Below are positions 5,899 through 6,904 of a stretch of DNA of 6,904 nt, in pieces. The DNA lies in the NCBI GenBank assembly GCA_003164375.1, contig PLTE01000065.1, positions 1 through 6,904 on the forward strand. The letters are read 5' to 3'. Numbering within the stretch: the first letter of the stretch is position 1; every line of letters starts with the position of its first letter. The notes beneath the pieces are model-generated. The model was not told the origin of the DNA. It saw only the letters and a program-made list of their open reading frames with translations, and ran no database searches. The DNA comes from Hyphomicrobiales bacterium. Lineage in GTDB: Bacteria; Pseudomonadota; Alphaproteobacteria; Rhizobiales; Xanthobacteraceae. Made by a program: the position numbers and the translations under genes.

Positions 5899-6904
5899 GT
5901 GCTGGACCTCCTTTCATACTTTCGCCGTCACGCGGCACCCGCGCACCGCAAGCCGCTTGCCCATTATGAGGCGATCGATCTTGCGTCGATGGGCGGAACG
6001 ATCAGCACCAGCTATCTCGACATCGCCAGCCTGCCGTCGCCGGCGGAAAAAGCGCGCAGCAAGGCGCAACCGGTGCCCCCGCCGCAACAACCTGATATCC
6101 CGCCGGCCTTCGTGTCGCCGCCTTTCGTGCCGCCTTCAGCGTCGCCTGCGCTACCGCCGCCGCTCGAACCGCCTGCCGCCCCGCCACCGTTCGTGCCACC
6201 GGCGCAATCGCGGCCGCCGCGGCCGCCAGCGCCGGGAAACGGTCCGCGGCCGGCTGCCCGGCCGCGTCGCCGTGCCGACGGCAACGGTTCGGCGCCGATC
6301 GACCGCAAGGGGCTGTTGGCCGTCCACGGCGTGGAAAAGAGTTTCGTCGGCCGCAAAGTGGTGAAAGGCGTCAGCCTCTATGTGCGCAAGGGCGAGGCGG
6401 TCGGTCTGCTCGGCCCCAACGGCGCCGGTAAGACCACCGTTTTTTACATGATCACCGGCCTCATCAAGGCCGACCAGGGACGCATCGATCTCGACGGTCG
6501 CGACGTGACCCGTCTGCCGATGTACCAGCGCGCCCGGCTCGGCATCGGTTATCTTCCGCAGGAAGCCTCGATTTTTCGCGGACTCAGCGTCGAGGAGAAC
6601 ATCCGCGCCGTGCTCGAGGTGGTGGAGCGCGACGCGAAGCGGCGCGCCCGTGATCTCGATTCGCTGCTTGAGGAGTTCAACATAGCGCGCCTGCGCAAAA
6701 CACCGGCGATCGCGCTTTCCGGCGGCGAACGCCGCCGCGTCGAAATCGCGCGCGCGCTTGCCACCCGGCCAAATTACATGCTGCTCGACGAACCCTTCGC
6801 CGGCATCGATCCCATCGCCGTCGGCGACATCCAGTCGCTGGTTCGCCATCTCACCAATCGGGGCATTGGCGTGCTGATTACCGACCATAACGTACGCGAG
6901 ACGC
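5899..6904 (+). CDS. lptB: LPS export ABC ATPase LptB with proline-rich N-terminal extension, 3' end cut
   Basis: LptB is the cytoplasmic ATPase that, as a dimer with LptF and LptG, powers LPS extraction from the inner membrane. 335 residues are visible. The ABC core starts near residue 139 and is complete in motifs: Walker A GPNGAGKTT at 172-180, Q-loop Gln221 in LPQEASIFRGL, signature LSGGE at 273-277, Walker B LLDE with Asp297/Glu298, D-loop GIDP, and switch His330 in TDHNVRE. About 40-45 residues are missing. Ahead of the core is a 138-residue extension: an amphipathic, basic start (MLDLLSYFRR, then HYEAIDL), a linker at 55-114 with 27 prolines in 60 residues and three FV[S/P]P units, and an arginine-rich stretch at 121-131. 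E. coli LptB (about 241 residues) lacks it. GTG 5899 fits an MLDLLSYFRR-like N-terminus; ATG 5989 is the alternative. Its RBS is weak. The ATPase identity is near certain. Confidence 0.94.
   Translation, partial: MLDLLSYFRRHAAPAHRKPLAHYEAIDLASMGGTISTSYLDIASLPSPAEKARSKAQPVPPPQQPDIPPAFVSPPFVPPSASPALPPPLEPPAAPPPFVPPAQSRPPRPPAPGNGPRPAARPRRRADGNGSAPIDRKGLLAVHGVEKSFVGRKVVKGVSLYVRKGEAVGLLGPNGAGKTTVFYMITGLIKADQGRIDLDGRDVTRLPMYQRARLGIGYLPQEASIFRGLSVEENIRAVLEVVERDAKRRARDLDSLLEEFNIARLRKTPAIALSGGERRRVEIARALATRPNYMLLDEPFAGIDPIAVGDIQSLVRHLTNRGIGVLITDHNVRET

Noticed and set aside
5957..6364. Arg/Pro-rich plus-strand frame overlapping the LptB extension
   Set aside because: A +2 frame shadow of the proline-rich codons; it stops without any domain, whereas the lptB frame runs into the ATPase core.
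6151..6888. Minus-strand open frame opposite lptB
   Set aside because: Antisense of Walker A, signature and Walker B coding sequence.

Overview
The window looks like ordinary core chromosome of a high-GC alphaproteobacterium, most likely Hyphomicrobiales (Rhizobiales) of the Bradyrhizobium/Rhodopseudomonas/Xanthobacteraceae type. The basis is GC-rich codon use, an alphaproteobacterial NrnC, a GST-fold protein resembling the division factor FzlA, a complex I NDUFA9-family reductase next to uppP, and the order nrnC-lptC-lptA-lptB. The species call is inference. I see no phage, transposon, CRISPR array, toxin-antitoxin pair or defence gene.

Left part (1-1548): two minus-strand genes overlap by 4 nt. 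fzlA-like is upstream and queG (epoxyqueuosine reductase, last step of queuosine synthesis) is downstream and cut by the window edge. queG has no ATG, GTG or TTG at the family N-terminus and seems to start at CTG inside the overlap CTGA. A 131-nt divergent gap separates fzlA from plus-strand uppP (undecaprenyl-diphosphate phosphatase, lipid carrier recycling).

Middle (1549-3650): uppP converges on a minus-strand NAD(P)-binding NDUFA9-type gene with only 13 nt between stops, and a strong hairpin spans the junction. Beyond that gene lie a 194-nt intergenic region with outward promoter candidates and a decayed palindromic repeat, then a complete tRNA-Leu(CAG) with encoded CCA. nrnC begins 31 nt after the tRNA.

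Right part (3651-6904): nrnC (nanoRNase, DEDDy exonuclease), then lptC, lptA and lptB of the lipopolysaccharide export machine. lptC starts at TTG with a good ribosome binding site, lptC and lptA overlap by ATGA, and lptB follows after 109 nt with a likely GTG start. LptB carries a roughly 138-residue N-terminal extension, very proline-rich, ahead of an otherwise canonical ABC ATPase. It is cut by the right edge about 40-45 residues before the usual family end.

The common theme is envelope growth: UppP recycles the carrier for peptidoglycan and other glycans, FzlA-like would act at the division ring, and LptC/A/B move LPS to the outer membrane. QueG, tRNA-Leu and NrnC belong to RNA metabolism. 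I found no previously undescribed system. The points most worth checking are the LptB extension, the queG CTG start, the FzlA assignment and the tRNA-nrnC linkage.
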